Assembly (NCBI GenBank): GCA_001586965.3 | Contig: LUCW03000216.1 | Location: 65,001-118,295 of the forward strand | Direction: 5' to 3' | From: Sphaeroforma sirkka | Lineage: Eukaryota > Opisthokonta > Ichthyosporea > Ichthyophonida | Length of the DNA stretch: 53,295 nucleotides | Shown: positions 15,173-26,520 of the stretch, piece by piece | How positions within the stretch are numbered: the stretch's first letter is position 1 | Layout of the letters: the number at the start of each line of letters is the position of its first letter | The notes under the pieces: model-generated | Seen by the model: the letters and a program-made list of their open reading frames with translations, nothing else | The model's database searches: none | What the model was told of the DNA's origin: nothing | Program-made: the position numbers and the translations under genes

Positions 15173-15480
15173 TTTGGAAAACACACAGCCTCCAATCTCT
15201 CAGTCCATTTTTATAGAACCAGTCATTTTTTTTGTAAAACCTTTTTTTGAAAACAAACACAGTCTCCAGCCTATATCACATTTTTTTATGGAACATTCAC
15301 ACAGTCTCCAGTCCCTAAGTCAATTTTTGTGAAACCAGTCTTATTTTTTTGTAAAACCATTTTTGAAAACAAACACAGTCTCCAGTCCATCAGTCAATTT
15401 TTTTGTAAAACATTCTCAGTCTTTTTTATGTGAAACATTTTTTTATGGAATATTCAAACAGTATCCAGTCCCTCGGTCAC
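15173..15480. repeat. Degenerate tandem repeat with CAGTCTCCAGTCC core
   Basis: Units of about 60-100 bp containing AACACAGTCTCCAGTCC, then CAGTCAATTTTT and GTAAAAC, recur four to five times. Related phrases occur at 29370-29430, so this is a dispersed repeat family. Confidence 0.7.
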
Positions 15481-15992
15481 TTTTTTGTAAAACATTTTTG
15501 TAGCACATTCTCACAGCTCATGTCTCTTATTGTCGTTTCCAGATGTTTTGACAGTCTACCCGTGCTTAGCAGGGGTAGGAAGTCTGGCATCCGGCCTGAA
15601 AAGTAGCTGAATATTGAAGGGACACAGAGGTTTTTACTGGCTCTATAAATGAAACAGTCGATGTGATTGGTGAACGTTTTCATTTCAAAAAAAATTTTTT
15701 TTCAACCAATTTTCTTGAATTTAGTTATCCACTGGGAAGCTGTTCCGAAGAGAATATCTGACACATCCCATTGGTTCTGGGATATATTTTTTTGCCCTGG
15801 TAGCATCTGGCGTGAACCTTGAATTCTGACCTTTATTTATTTTTCTTCGGATTCAATTTTTTCAATAAATAAATATAAAGATAGACGAACAAAATAGATA
15901 AATATAAATACACTCGCACACATATTTAAATTAATGCATACTTACACAGTATTTATATATAAATATTACAGCTATTGTAGGAGTTTGCAAGT
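15481..15992. other. AT-rich intergenic stretch
   Basis: No gene is seen. Poly-A and poly-T runs and ATAAATA phrases dominate. Confidence 0.3.
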
Positions 15993-16178
15993 ATGACAGT
16001 GAGTGAACACGTATCATGGTTAATTATAAGCGCATGGTATTTCTACCATCTAACATATTCTGAGTTAAAGCTATTGTTTAGAGTCAGTGAAAGTAAATCA
16101 CGACGGTTAGTGAGATCATTCCTGGATACTGGTAGCCCTGTTCCAGAAAATAGAAGACAAAAAAGTAAGAGAAGGTAA
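15993..16178 (+). CDS. Short ORF with homeodomain-like helix-turn-helix
   Basis: A 61-residue frame with the pattern LTYSELKLLFRVSESKSRRL followed by VRSFLDTGSPVPENRR. This is the arrangement of the N-terminal helix-turn-helix found in many DDE transposases (helix, turn, recognition helix, then a conserved Gly-x-Pro). A basic tail (KSKRR) precedes the stop. No catalytic domain follows, so it is most likely the 5' fragment of a transposase gene or a free-standing HTH peptide. The overlapping minus-strand frame is listed separately; the two cannot both be important. Confidence 0.4.
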   Translation: MTVSEHVSWLIISAWYFYHLTYSELKLLFRVSESKSRRLVRSFLDTGSPVPENRRQKSKRR

Positions 16179-16434
16179 ACTGCGAGACCCAAAGCTCATC
16201 CAGTGTGTACAAGAAATATTTTTTGTCTGCATTGGTGCCCCGTGATCTACTAGTAGTGGTTGGCCGGGCTCGCCATTCATTAATAGCTGTATTGGCAAGA
16301 CGTAAAATTGTCTTCTCGAGAACATTAACACTAAACATGTCGTCTAGTGTCATAAGAACTACATCGTTATTACCCTTCTTATTACGAAATGATGTAGTAT
16401 TATTCGGCGCATTAAATTTTACTTGAACATGCAT
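16084..16434 (-). CDS. Hypothetical ORF downstream of the PHD-like gene
   Basis: A 116-residue frame starts at an ATG six bases beyond the stop of the PHD-like gene on the same strand. The first 85 residues are varied and plausible as protein (LDDMFSVNVLEKTILRLANT), while the end is hydrophobic and Phe-rich. It may be a frame-shifted continuation of the PHD-like protein, a separate exon or chance. No family recognised. Confidence 0.25.
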   Translation of the reverse strand: MHVQVKFNAPNNTTSFRNKKGNNDVVLMTLDDMFSVNVLEKTILRLANTAINEWRARPTTTSRSRGTNADKKYFLYTLDELWVSQFTFSYFFVFYFLEQGYQYPGMISLTVVIYFH

Positions 16435-16439
16435 CGACC

Positions 16440-17066
16440 TTACTGGGGATCCGGCTTATCCGATGCAGCCCATAGTTTTGCCCATTCCTGCGCTGGTGTT
16501 TCGTCTTCTTGATTCAGATCTAAGTCCAGGTCTGTAGTCGCACGTGGTCGTTTAGTTGTGGCTGGCTCTGGCTCATCGTCTGGCTCGTCGTCATCTTCAG
16601 ACGTTTCGCCTATATTATCCCCTGTAAAGAACGCAGGCACGCCCCTATTTCCTTCCCGATTGCCTCCTTCAGTGCGTTCCACACCATCAGTGATAATAGC
16701 ACCCACATACGGACTAATAAACAGTATATTATGTTTTCGTCGATTTGTACGTAACAGTGATTCTTCATATTTTGTATAAGATAAATTGGCAAAGACCAAC
16801 CTATTCTCATGTGCAAGCGAGTCCATGGGTCCAGGATAACAATGAAAACACATTCCCTTGCTCCCGCTACCTTCTTCTCCTATTGTTCTCTTACAAAAAG
16901 GATGGACATATTTCAGACACACTATACATTGATGCGAACTTAGACCTTTTCCTGTCTCCCGGTCGAAACCGAGAAGACAGAATGCACATCCACGCAAGTC
17001 TAAAGAAGACGCGTTAAGTGGGTCACCCATAAGGGATCTGTGAGTAACACAGTAATCCATACCCAT
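16440..17066 (-). CDS. PHD-like zinc-finger protein with acidic tail
   Basis: A 208-residue frame. Residues about 27-79 carry CAFC, CIVC, then HPFC and CFHC: a C4HC3 spacing (C-x2-C, C-x2-C, x4-H-x2-C, C-x2-C) as in PHD fingers, which bind histone tails. The C-terminal third is acidic (EDDDEPDDEPEP), with a KRPR basic patch that could be a nuclear signal. The ATG at 17066 lies only six bases after the stop of the upstream curlin-repeat gene in another frame, so the two may belong to one transcript or to one gene split by an unseen intron or error. A zinc finger of a mobile-element protein is the main alternative. Confidence 0.5.
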   Translation of the reverse strand: MGMDYCVTHRSLMGDPLNASSLDLRGCAFCLLGFDRETGKGLSSHQCIVCLKYVHPFCKRTIGEEGSGSKGMCFHCYPGPMDSLAHENRLVFANLSYTKYEESLLRTNRRKHNILFISPYVGAIITDGVERTEGGNREGNRGVPAFFTGDNIGETSEDDDEPDDEPEPATTKRPRATTDLDLDLNQEDETPAQEWAKLWAASDKPDPQ

Positions 17067-17071
17067 GGAGT

Positions 17072-18476
17072 CTAGTGCTGTTTCTCCCTGTGCTGCTGGT
17101 GGCGCTCGCGCTTGAGATTGTACATTTGTTGTGTGTGCGCCTGTGATGTCATCTGTTGTGTGTACACGTTGCTGTTGGTCGGTGATGTCATTTGTTGTGT
17201 GTCCGTCTGTGATGTCATTTGACGTGTGTGCATGTTCCTGGTCGGTGTTGTCAGTTGTTGTGTGTACACGTTGCTGTTGGTCGGTGTTGTCGTCTGTTGT
17301 GTGTGTGCGGTTGTTGTCATCTGTTGTGTGTGTGCGGTTGTTGTCATCTGTTGTGTGTGCGGCTGCGATGTCATCTGTTGTGTGTACATGTACCTGGCCG
17401 GTGTTGTCAGTTGTTGTGTGTACACGTTGCTGTTGGTCGGTGTTGTCGTCTGTTGTGTGTGTGCGGTTGTCGTCTGTTGTGTGTGTGCGGTTGTTGTCAT
17501 CTGATGTGTGTGTGTGTGGTTGTCGTCTGTTGTGTGTGTGCGGTTGTTGTCATCTGTTGTGTGTGCGTGGTTGTCTGTTGTTTGTGTGCAGTTGTCATCT
17601 GGTGTGTGTGCGTTTAACTGGTCTGCAGTACCATCTGTGGCATGTGCACATGGTATCTGCGTGTCATTTTCGTCGTCTGTACTCTGTTGTTGAACTATAC
17701 TTGTATTGTTGTTGCCAATTTGCTGTGAAATACATACATTATCACTACCAATTTGTTGTATAATGCCTATATTGTTATCACCTACTTGCTGTGTTACTAC
17801 TCTATTGTTCACTCCTTCCTGTTGTGTGAATAGTATGTTGTTATCACCTACTTGATTGACGAAACTAGTATTGTTATTACCGCTCTGACGATATATATTC
17901 GTATTTCCACTTCCATACTGATTGTCTCTTGTAAAATTGTCTGTATTATCTCCCGAAAACAATCGCTTCCTAATGAGTTGATGATCTGTATTTGGTGCAA
18001 AGAAGTACTCACCTTCTTTTTTGCGGCACGCTCTTCATTCTTTTCTTTTCTGATGTTTTACTACCACGCTGCTTTGACTGCACACTACTAAGTGATGCAT
18101 TCAATAGGCGCTGACCCCTGGCACTGATGTTCGACAATTTAGGACATTGTTTTCTGGTTCGATTCCCGTACAGGATTCTTCTTTGTCTTTCTTGATCTCT
18201 CTGGTAATGTGCTAAATGTGCAGCGTCTTCTATATGATCAAAACTATTGTCTCTCGCCTCGTCTGTATGTATGTTTGAACGCCAATCATCTACCTGTGAT
18301 CGTTGTGAGTGACGTGAATTTGAAAGTGATAGTGAATGCCTTGAATTTGAACGTGAGTGCAATCTGATTGAATGTGAAAGTTGTTCGCGCGTGAGCTGTG
18401 TTATCTCATTTGAACGATTCGGCACTCGAGGGGGTGGCGGCTCCCCGTTGAGGCTACTAGATATACTGTCAGGCAT
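17072..18476 (-). CDS. Two-exon protein with curlin-like repeats and a Thr/His/Gln-rich tail
   Basis: Exon 1 (18476-18013) begins MPDSISSSLNGEPPPP and is Ser/Arg-rich (SRHSLSLSNSRHSQRS), ending in a basic KSVPQKR cluster. A 43-bp intron (GTGAGT...ATTAG, 18012-17970) joins in phase to exon 2 (17969-17072), giving about 453 residues. Residues about 172-248 are seven exact 11-residue repeats of the form QxGxxNxxxxQ (for example QVGDNNILFTQ, QIGNNNTSIVQ), the signature of curlin strands that stack into amyloid in bacterial CsgA/CsgB. The following region is low complexity (TTDDN, TTTAHTQQ, QQMT repeats). No signal peptide is visible; a basic KRRKR cluster spans the splice junction, which suggests a nuclear or cytoplasmic protein rather than a secreted fibre. 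Function unknown; prion-like assembly is inference. Confidence 0.6.
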
Positions 18477-19246
18477 ACTGTCTAACACAACAACAATGCA
18501 GAATAAGCAACTTCTGTGCTAACTATGTAAACGACTGTGTACTATGTAAACTACTATAAAGTTATTAAATACACCCGTAACAGTAATCTTGCCGTACTTT
18601 ACTAAGTGCACACCGGGGTCTTTGGTCTGTTGACCGGCGGTTGTAAGTCATCTACCAACGGACGCTACTTTTACTATAGAGTTGGCCTTACAACATGATA
18701 TCGACTGAGGTGCAAGCACAGTCCTAAATTACAGCATAATGGCTTGTTACGTGGACCGGTCCGGGCTTTCGTTGTACAGGATTCCAGTATATCATTGGTT
18801 GACAGACAATACAAGTTTTGTTTTTTCGTACTTACATGAAAATTATTCGTCCAATGAATTTATGATATATTTTAATTCTTTTAACTTTTAACCAATAAAT
18901 ATGTCGTCTATGAACAACGCTGGAAAAAATTACAAAGCTCGAAAAAATTCTCACAGCCAATGGGCTGTCGGTATTCATGGACTCAAGGGGTATGGTGGTA
19001 TCGGGAGGTACTTTGTCAAAATATCTGGAAACGACAATAGTCAAATTTTATAAAACAAAAGGTATTTTTTTGGAAAACAGGTTTTAAACCATAATAGCAT
19101 AAAGTTACACTGACTCTACGTGTAGTTTTTCATTTGAGCTTTCGCTTTTTTACAAAAAAAAAAAACACAAACGAATGTGTTTATCATAAAAGCATACACG
19201 CACACACGCATATTAAAATTCACACTTGTATCTACACGTACACAAA
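18477..19246. other. Intergenic stretch between divergent genes
   Basis: Presumed promoters of the minus-strand curlin-repeat gene and the plus-strand SET fragment. A run of about 12 A occurs near 19155. No gene is seen. Confidence 0.35.
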
Positions 19247-19425
19247 ATGGTTCGATCTAGAATTGTGTACGCTGAATCAGTCGTACCAATTTATTTCGAC
19301 GATTTCAAAGACCTGTGTGAAATACGACACGTCAAGGGCAAGGGTTATGGTATGTTTTCCAAGGAACCTATCGCCGCAGGAATGCACACCGCATACGTCG
19401 GCTACGTGTTACAGGGCAATTATTG
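19247..19425 (+). pseudogene. SET-domain gene fragment, N-terminal half
   Basis: From ATG 19247 (MVRSRIVYAESVVPI) the frame contains EIRHVKGKGYGMFSKEPIAA, the opening of a SET methyltransferase fold (the GxG strand that binds S-adenosylmethionine). The similarity stops near TAYVGYVLQ. From about 19425 the DNA is instead the 3' flank of the ankyrin gene, which is also found at about 30640-30720 beside copy 2. The conserved NHSC and GEExxxDY motifs are therefore absent here. A matching C-terminal half lies at 29729. A broken gene. Confidence 0.6.
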
Positions 19426-19794
19426 CTTTTATAGCGCACAATGCAATAAACTTGTACCCAAACAAGCAAGTGTACTGTGTAGTGCAATATTGTCTATTAC
19501 ATGTCTTTTTTTGGAAGTCGCGTCGGGCCCGGCAATGCCAACACTTGGCCCCTTGATCAACCACCGTACACGTGACCAATGAGTGTACATATGTATACTT
19601 GCGTGCAGCAATAAACACGGCAACTCAACACCCAACTCTTCGAACAAGGGCTGTCAGTCTCTCCTTCACCCCAATTCTCACCGCTTGAGATTGTACATTG
19701 TTCTTGAGATTGTACATTGTTCAGATAGTCCGTTATCATTGCACCTTTCACACGGTCTTCTTTTCACTTCAACAAAAACATCGCCGTCTTCATT

Positions 19795-20240
19795 CGGGTT
19801 CCATTGGCAGTGGGCTTTAGGGGGCTCGATCGCACAGATCGCATGTCAAAGCGGTGTACCCGTCAAAATCAATCAGTGCTCTCCGACACAGGCTATTGGG
19901 ACACCATTAGGTCAGCAACCCATCACAAATCACACGCACGTGTCCGACTCTTGCTGGCGTTCTACCAGCGTGCGTTCGAGGTCGTTCCGGAACTGCTGTT
20001 CAAGTTCCCGTTCACGCACAATCATGATGCTACGCAAGTACGTCTCGTAGGCTGCAGCCTCCAACACCGCTGCGAGTTGCGCATTCGTGTAAGGAACAGC
20101 CAGGCACTCGCCCGGGTGGTTGGGGCACAGCAGCTCATGTGTATCCATGACACGCCCCGGCCCGTTGTAGTTTACATTACAGCACTCACGTATGTGTGCC
20201 TGGGCACAGCTACGACAGAGAGTGTACCCGTCGCCGCAAA
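19795..20240 (-). pseudogene. RING/IBR remnant of ankyrin gene copy 1
   Basis: Minus-strand sequence nearly identical to the RBR region of copy 2 (31130-31630), starting at CGDGYTLCRSCAQAH and running through NDLERTLVERQQESD. A stop follows after TCV, and later small deletions remove the middle of the RING2-like segment; its GC and CDLCDRA residues can be recognised out of frame. Upstream it is joined directly to the intron that follows the coiled-coil exon, so the kinase exons and the first RING cysteines have been deleted. Confidence 0.8.
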
Positions 20241-20295
20241 ATGGAAGCCGATTTTGTCAAGAAAGCCAGTAAAATCACGAACCGACATCACTTAC

Positions 20296-23200
20296 AGAGT
20301 CAAAACGATCCTGAAAAATTTGAACTTTTGCCTCCGACTCCTCCAGTTGTAATTTCAAGGTGTGCACTTGTTCCGTGCGGCTCGCCTCATTTGCCTCCGA
20401 TGCTTCTAACGTCTGCTGCAACAAGCATACTTGGCCCTTCAGGGCGCCAAACTCGCGTAGCATCTCACCCACTTTTCCAGGGGTGAAGGGTGTAGATCCG
20501 CTCTGTAATTAACCAACAAGTAGTAAAATCTCACGCCAGCCACACTTTCACAACACAAACAAGTGCGTAAACAATGTCTTCATTCTTGCGAGGGCCCAAC
20601 AAAACATTTTTCGATTTTTTTTTGAATTGACGCATACGTATAGCACGTAGACACACTCTCACACACACTGGTACATTTACATCTTGATCCACTTACGTTG
20701 TTTTTTGACATGGATATCCGCACCCTTAGCCAGCAACAGCTCAACCACGTCCTTTTGTCCGTACCGCGATGCCAAGTGCAGCGCTGTATCACCTAACTGT
20801 AGCAAAGAATCCATCAATTGTTAGCAGCAATCGTGTTATATGCACTGACGCACACGTACAGCACGTAGACGCACTCACCCACACACTGGTACATTTACAT
20901 CTTGATCCACTTACGTTGTTTTTGACATGCATATCCGCACCCTTGGCCAGCAACAGCTCAACCACGTCCTTTTGTCCATCAAGCGATGCGCATTGCAGCG
21001 GCGTGTCACCATCCTGTCGCAACGAATACATCAAATGTTAGCACCAGTTGTGTTATCTGAATTAACGCACACGTACAACACGTAGACGCACTCACCCACA
21101 CACTGGTAAATATATATCTGGATTCACTTACCTTGTCTTCGACATGGATATCCGCGCCCTTGGCCAGCAACAGCTCAACCACGTCCCTGTGTCCGTTCTG
21201 CGATGCCAAGTGCAGCGGCGTGTAACCATGCTGTTGCAACGAATCCATAAATTGTTAGCACCAGTTGAGTTATATGCATTGACGCACACGTACAGCACGT
21301 AGACGCACTCACCCACACACTGGTAAATATATATCTGGATTCACTTACCTCGTTTTTGACATGGATATCCGCGCCCTTGGCCAGCAACAGCTCAACCACG
21401 TCCTTGTGTCCGTTCTGCGATGCCCAAGGCAGCGGCGTGTAAACCATGCTGTTGCAACGAATCCATAAATTGTTAGCACCAGTTGAGTTATATGCATTGA
21501 CGCACACGTACAGCACGTAGACGCACTCACCCACACACTGGTAAATATATATCTGGATTCACTTACCTTGTCTTCGACATGGATATCCGCGCCCTTGGCC
21601 AGCAACAGCTCAACCACGTCCTTGTGTCCGTTCTTCGATGCCCAAGGCAGCGGCGTGTAACCATCCTGTTGCAACGAATCCATAAATTGTTAGCACCAGT
21701 TGAGTTATTTGCATTGACGCACACGTAGACGCACTCACCCACACACTGGTACATATACATTAGGATCCACTTACGTCGTCTTTGACATGGATATCCGCAC
21801 CCTTGGCCAGCAACAGCTCAACCACGTCCTTGTGTCCTTTCCTGATGCTGAGTGCAGCGGCGTCCAACCACCCTGTTGCAAGCAGAATCCATCAATTGTT
21901 AGCACTAGTTGTGTTATATGCGTTGACGCACACGTACAGCACGTAGACGCGCTCACCCACACACCGGTACATTTACATCTTGATCCACTTACGTTGGCTC
22001 TGACATGGATATCCGCACCCTTGGCCAGCAACAGCTCAACCACGTCCTTGTGTCCATTCAGCGATGCCCAGTGCAGCGGCGCGACACCATTCTGTATCAA
22101 CGAATCCATCAATTGTTAGCACCAGTTGTGTTATCTGAATTGACGCACACGTACAACACGTAGACGCACTCACCCACATACTGGTAAATATACATCTGGA
22201 TTCACTTACCTCGTTTTTGACATGGATATCCGCGCCCTTGGCCAGCAACAGCTCAACCACGTCCTTGTGTCCATTCAGCGATGCCCAGTGCAGCGGCGCG
22301 ACACACCATTCTGTATCAACGAATCCATCAATTGTTAGCACCAGTTGTGTTATCTGAATTGACGCACACGTACAACACGTAGACGCACTCACCCACATAC
22401 TGGTAAATATACATCTGGATTCACTTACCTCGTTTTTGACATGGATATCCGCGCCCTTGGCCAGCAACAGCTCAACCACGTCCCTGTGTCCGTTCTGCGA
22501 TGCCAAGTGCAGCGGCGTGTAACCATGCTGTTGCAACGAATCCATAAATTGTTAGCACCAGTTGAGTTATATGCATTGACGCACACGTACAACACGTAGA
22601 CGCACTCACCCACATACTGGTAAATATACATCTGGATTCACTTACCTTGTCTTTGACATGGATATCCGCGCCCTTGGCCAGCAACAGCTCAACCACGTCC
22701 TTGTGTCCGTTCTGCGATGCCCAAGGCAGCGGCGTGTAACCATCCTGTTGCAACGAATCCATAAATTGTTAGCACCGGTTGAGTTATTTGCATTGACGCA
22801 CACGTAGACGCACTCACCCACACACTGGTACATATACATTGGGATCCACTTACGTCGTCTTTGACATGGATATCCGCGCCCTTGGCCAGCAACAGCTCAA
22901 CCACGTCCTTGTGTCCGTTCTGCGATGCCCAAGGCAGCGGCGTGTAACCATCCTGTTGCAACGAATCCATAAATTGTTAGCACCGGTTGAGTTATTTGCA
23001 TTGACGCACACGTAGACGCACTCACCCACACACTGGTACATATACATTAGGATCCACTTACGTCGTCTTTGACATGGATATCCGCACCCTTGGCCAGCAA
23101 CAGCTCAACCACGTCCTTGTGTCCTTTCCCTGATGCTGAGTGCAGCGGCGTCCAACCACCCTGTTGCAACGAATCCATCAATTGTTAGCACTAGTTGTGT

Positions 23201-25537
23201 TGTGTTATATGCGTTGACGCACACGTACAGCACGTAGACGCGCTCACCCACACACCGGTACATTTACATCTTGATCCACTTACGTTGGCTCTGACATGGA
23301 TATCCGCACCCTTGGCCAGCAACAGCTCAACCACGTCCTTGTGTCCTTCCTCTGATGCCAAGTGCAGCGGCGTCTCATCAAACTGTTGCAACGAATCCAT
23401 CAATTGTTAGCACTAGTTGTGTTATATGCGTTGACGCACACGTACAGCACGTAGACGCGCTCACCCACACACCGGTACATAAACATTGGGATCCACTTAC
23501 GGGGCCTTTGACATGGATGTCCGCACCCTTGGCCAGCAACAGCTCAACCACGTCCTTGTGTCCATTCAGCGATGCCCAGTGCAGCGGCGCGACACCATTC
23601 TGTATCAACGAATCCATCAATTGTTAGCACCAGTTGTGTTATATACAGCACGTAGACTCACTCACCCAAATACTGGTACATATCCATCTGGATTCACTTA
23701 CCTCGTTTTTGACATGGATATCCGCGCCCTTGGCCAGCAACAGCTCAACCACGTCCTTGTGTCCATTCAGCGATGCCCAGTGCAGCGGCGCGACACCATT
23801 CTGTATCAACGAATCCATCAATTGTTAGCACCAGTTGTGTTATCTGAATTGACGCACACGTACAACACGTAGACGCACTCACCCACATACTGGTAAATAT
23901 ACATCTGGATTCACTTACCTCGTTTTTGACATGGATATCCGCGCCCTTGGCCAGCAACAGCTCAACCACGTCCCTGTGTCCGTTCTGCGATGCCAAGTGC
24001 AGCGGCGTGTAACCATGCTGTTGCAACGAATCCATAAATTGTTAGCACCAGTTGAGTTATATGCATTGACGCACACGTACAACACGTAGACGCACTCACC
24101 CACATACTGGTAAATATACATCTGGATTCACTTACCTCGTTTTTGACATGGATATCCGCGCCCTTGGCCAGCAACAGCTCAACCACGTCCTTGTGTCCAT
24201 TCAGCGATGCCCAGTGCAGCGGCGCGACACCACTCTGTATCAACGAATCCATCAATTGTTAGCACCAGTTGTGTTATCTGAATTGACGCACACGTACAAC
24301 ACGTAGACGCACTCACCCACACACTGGTACATTTACATCTTGATCCACTTACGTTGGCTCTGACATGGATATCCGCACCCTTGGCCAGCAACAGCTCAAC
24401 CACGTCCTTGTGTCCATTCAGCGATGCCCAGTGCAGCGGCGCGACACCATTCTGTATCAACGAATCCATCAATTGTTAGCACCAGTTGTGTTATCTGAAT
24501 TGACGCACACGTACAACACGTAGACGCACTCACCCACATACTGGTAAATATACATCTGGATTCACTTACCTTGTCTCTGACATGGATATCCGCACCCTTG
24601 GCCAGCAACAGCTCAACCACGTCCTTGTGTCCATTCAGCGATGCCCAGTGCAGCGGCGCGACACCATTCTGTATCAACGAATCCATCAATTGTTAGCACC
24701 AGTTGTGTTATATACAGCACGTAGACTCACTCACCCAAATACTGGTACATATACATCTGGATTCACTTACCTCGTTTTTGACATGGATATCCGCGCCCTT
24801 GGCCAGCAACAGCTCAACCACGTCCTTGTGTCCATTCAGCGATGCCCAGTGCAGCGGCGCGACACCATTCTGTATCAACGAATCCATCAATTGTTAGCAC
24901 CAGTTGTGTTATATACAGCACGTAGACTCACTCACCCACATACTGGTAAATATACATCTCTGGATTCACTTACCTTGTCTCTGACATGGATATCCGCACC
25001 CTTAGCCAGCAACAGCTCAACCACGTCCTTTTGTCCGTACCGCGATGCCAAGTGCAGCGCTGTATCACCTAACTGTAGCAACGAATCCATCAATTGTTAG
25101 CACCAGTTGTGTTATCTGAATTGACGCACACGTACAACACGTAGACGCACTCACCCACATACTGGTAAATATACATCTGGATTCACTTACCTTGTCTCTG
25201 ACATGGATATCCGCGCCCTTGGCCAGCAACAGCTCAACCACGCCCTTGTGTCCTTTACGAGATGCCAAGCGCAGCGGCGCGGCACCATTCTATAGCAACG
25301 AATCCATCAATTGTTAGCAGCAATTGTGATAGCAATTGTGTTATATGCATTGACGCATACGTACAGCACGCAGATGCACTAACCCACACACTGGTAAGAC
25401 GCACTCATCCACACACGTGCTGTCATATATAAACATACCTCGTCTAAAGTATTAATTCGTGTTTGATCGATCTGTAATATATTGCGAAGTGAAGTAACAT
25501 CCCCCGTCCGAGCTGCTGTTAGTACTTGCTGTTGCAT
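20296..25537 (-). pseudogene. Ankyrin gene copy 1: N-cap exon, 22 ankyrin exons, coiled-coil exon
   Basis: The first exon (25537-25439, 33 codons) begins MQQQVLTAARTGDVTSLRNI, an ankyrin N-cap, and ends at GTATGT. Twenty-two ankyrin exons follow, and then a coiled-coil exon (20502-20296; EMLREFGALKGQVCLLQQ, then EQVHTLKLQLEES). Ankyrin exons start at 25289, 25072, 24869, 24668, 24451, 24234, 24017, 23800, 23599, 23382, 23160, 22952, 22744, 22527, 22310, 22091, 21872, 21665, 21448, 21230, 21013 and 20796. Eighteen are exactly 99 bp in phase 0. Four are frame-breaking: those starting at 22310 (101 bp), 21872 (98), 21448 (100) and 20796 (100). Together with the deleted kinase this indicates a pseudogene, although a shorter ankyrin-coiled-coil product could still arise by skipping the faulty exons. 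It supplies the probable original N-terminus of the family. Confidence 0.75.
20697..25289 (-). repeat. Tandem array of 22 ankyrin exon units (about 200-220 bp each)
   Basis: Each unit is a 99-bp exon plus a 100-120 bp intron. Introns share GTAAGTGGATCC or GTAAGTGAATCC, GTGTGTGGGTGAG, ACGTGTGCGTCAA, the branch point TGCTAAC and TTGATGGATTCGTTG before the acceptor. Many neighbouring units differ by only a few bases, and blocks of several units recur (for example around 22.1-22.6 kb and 23.7-24.1 kb), pointing to recent unequal exchange. Confidence 0.95.
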
Positions 25538-25541
25538 TGTT

Positions 25542-26520
25542 CTTGAGTAGGGGCATCAAGGATTGTGAATGTATAGTAGTATTCTGCTTACTTCAATTAT
25601 ATGTATTTTTATTCGAATCTGCTGTTTCGATCCTTCCGGTCAATTTTATATGAATATTTACTGTCCCAGCCTCTCGAAAAATTTAGATAGTCCCAGACTC
25701 GCAGAAAAGCATAATTGTCCATCAGGACTGTATAATTGTCCATTATACAGTTCCAGCCGCATGGTCAAATATGCAGGCCCAGACTCGCTGAAAAACATTG
25801 GCCGAGCCGCTGGGACTGTATAATTGTCCATTATACAGTCCCAGCCTCATGGTCAAATATACAGTCCCAGCCTCTTGGTCAAATATATCAGCCTCTCGGT
25901 CAATTAAACAGTCCCAGCCTCTCCGCCAATTATACAGTCCCAGTCTCTTGGTCAATTAAACAGTCCCAGCCTCTCCGCCTATTATACAGTCCCAGCCTCT
26001 TGGTCAAATAAATCAGCCTCTCGGTCAATTAAACAGTCCCAGCCTCTCCGCCAATTATACAGTCCCAGTCTCTTGGTCAATTAAACAGTCCCAGCCTCTC
26101 CGCCTATTATACAGTCCCAGTCTCTTGGTCAAATATTCAGCCCCAGCCTCTTGGCCAATTATACAGTCCCAGTCTCTCGGCCAATTATACAGTCCCAGCC
26201 TCTTGGTCAAATATACAGCCCCAGGCTCTTGGCCAATTATAAGTCCCAGCCTCTTGGTCAAATATACAGCCCCAGGCTCTTGGCCAATTATACAGTCCCA
26301 ACCTCTTGGTCAAATTTACAGCCCCAGGCTCTTGACCAATTATAACTCCCAGCCTCTTGGTCAAATTTAAGGTCCCAGGCTCTTGGCCAATTATAAGTTC
26401 CAGTCTCTTGGTCAATTATATAGGATCGAAACAGCAATTACGAATAGATATTTATTACATATAATTGAAGTAAGCAGAATACTTGTATACATTCACAAAC
26501 CATAATGCACCTACTCACGA
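25542..26520. mobile_element. Inverted-repeat element enclosing a minisatellite
   Basis: Arms at 25542-25633 and 26422-26520 are imperfect inverted copies sharing TTGTGAATGTATA, TATTCTGCTTACTTCAATTA and GCTGTTTCGATCCT. Between them lies a minisatellite (about 25670-26420) of alternating CAGTCCCAGCCTCTTGGTCA and CCAATTATA units. The left arm ends five bases from the ATG of ankyrin gene copy 1 and the right arm ends exactly at the telomere-like tail of LINE copy 1. It may be a small non-autonomous DNA element or an inverted duplication of a promoter region. Confidence 0.65.
25670..26420. repeat. Minisatellite, about 26-52 bp unit
   Basis: More than twenty repeats of CAGTCCCAGCCTCTyGGyCAA alternating with wTATA spacers. 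The weak frames here on both strands are repeat artefacts. Confidence 0.9.

Noticed and set aside
17131..17763. Plus-strand Cys/Val-rich frames of up to 210 residues
   Set aside because: They are the antisense of the Thr/His/Gln-rich tail of the curlin-repeat gene and mirror its repeats.
18832..19044. Minus-strand 70-residue frame
   Set aside because: No splice context, no similarity and AT-rich composition; likely chance.
20697..25289. CRISPR-like regular repeat-spacer appearance of the 217-bp units
   Set aside because: Units are ankyrin exons with introns in a eukaryotic genome; the repeats are far too long, and the spacers are as conserved as the repeats.
25736..26370. Repetitive frames with SQPLGQ or RLGLYN units on both strands
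   Set aside because: Translation of the minisatellite; open on both strands because the unit lacks stops.
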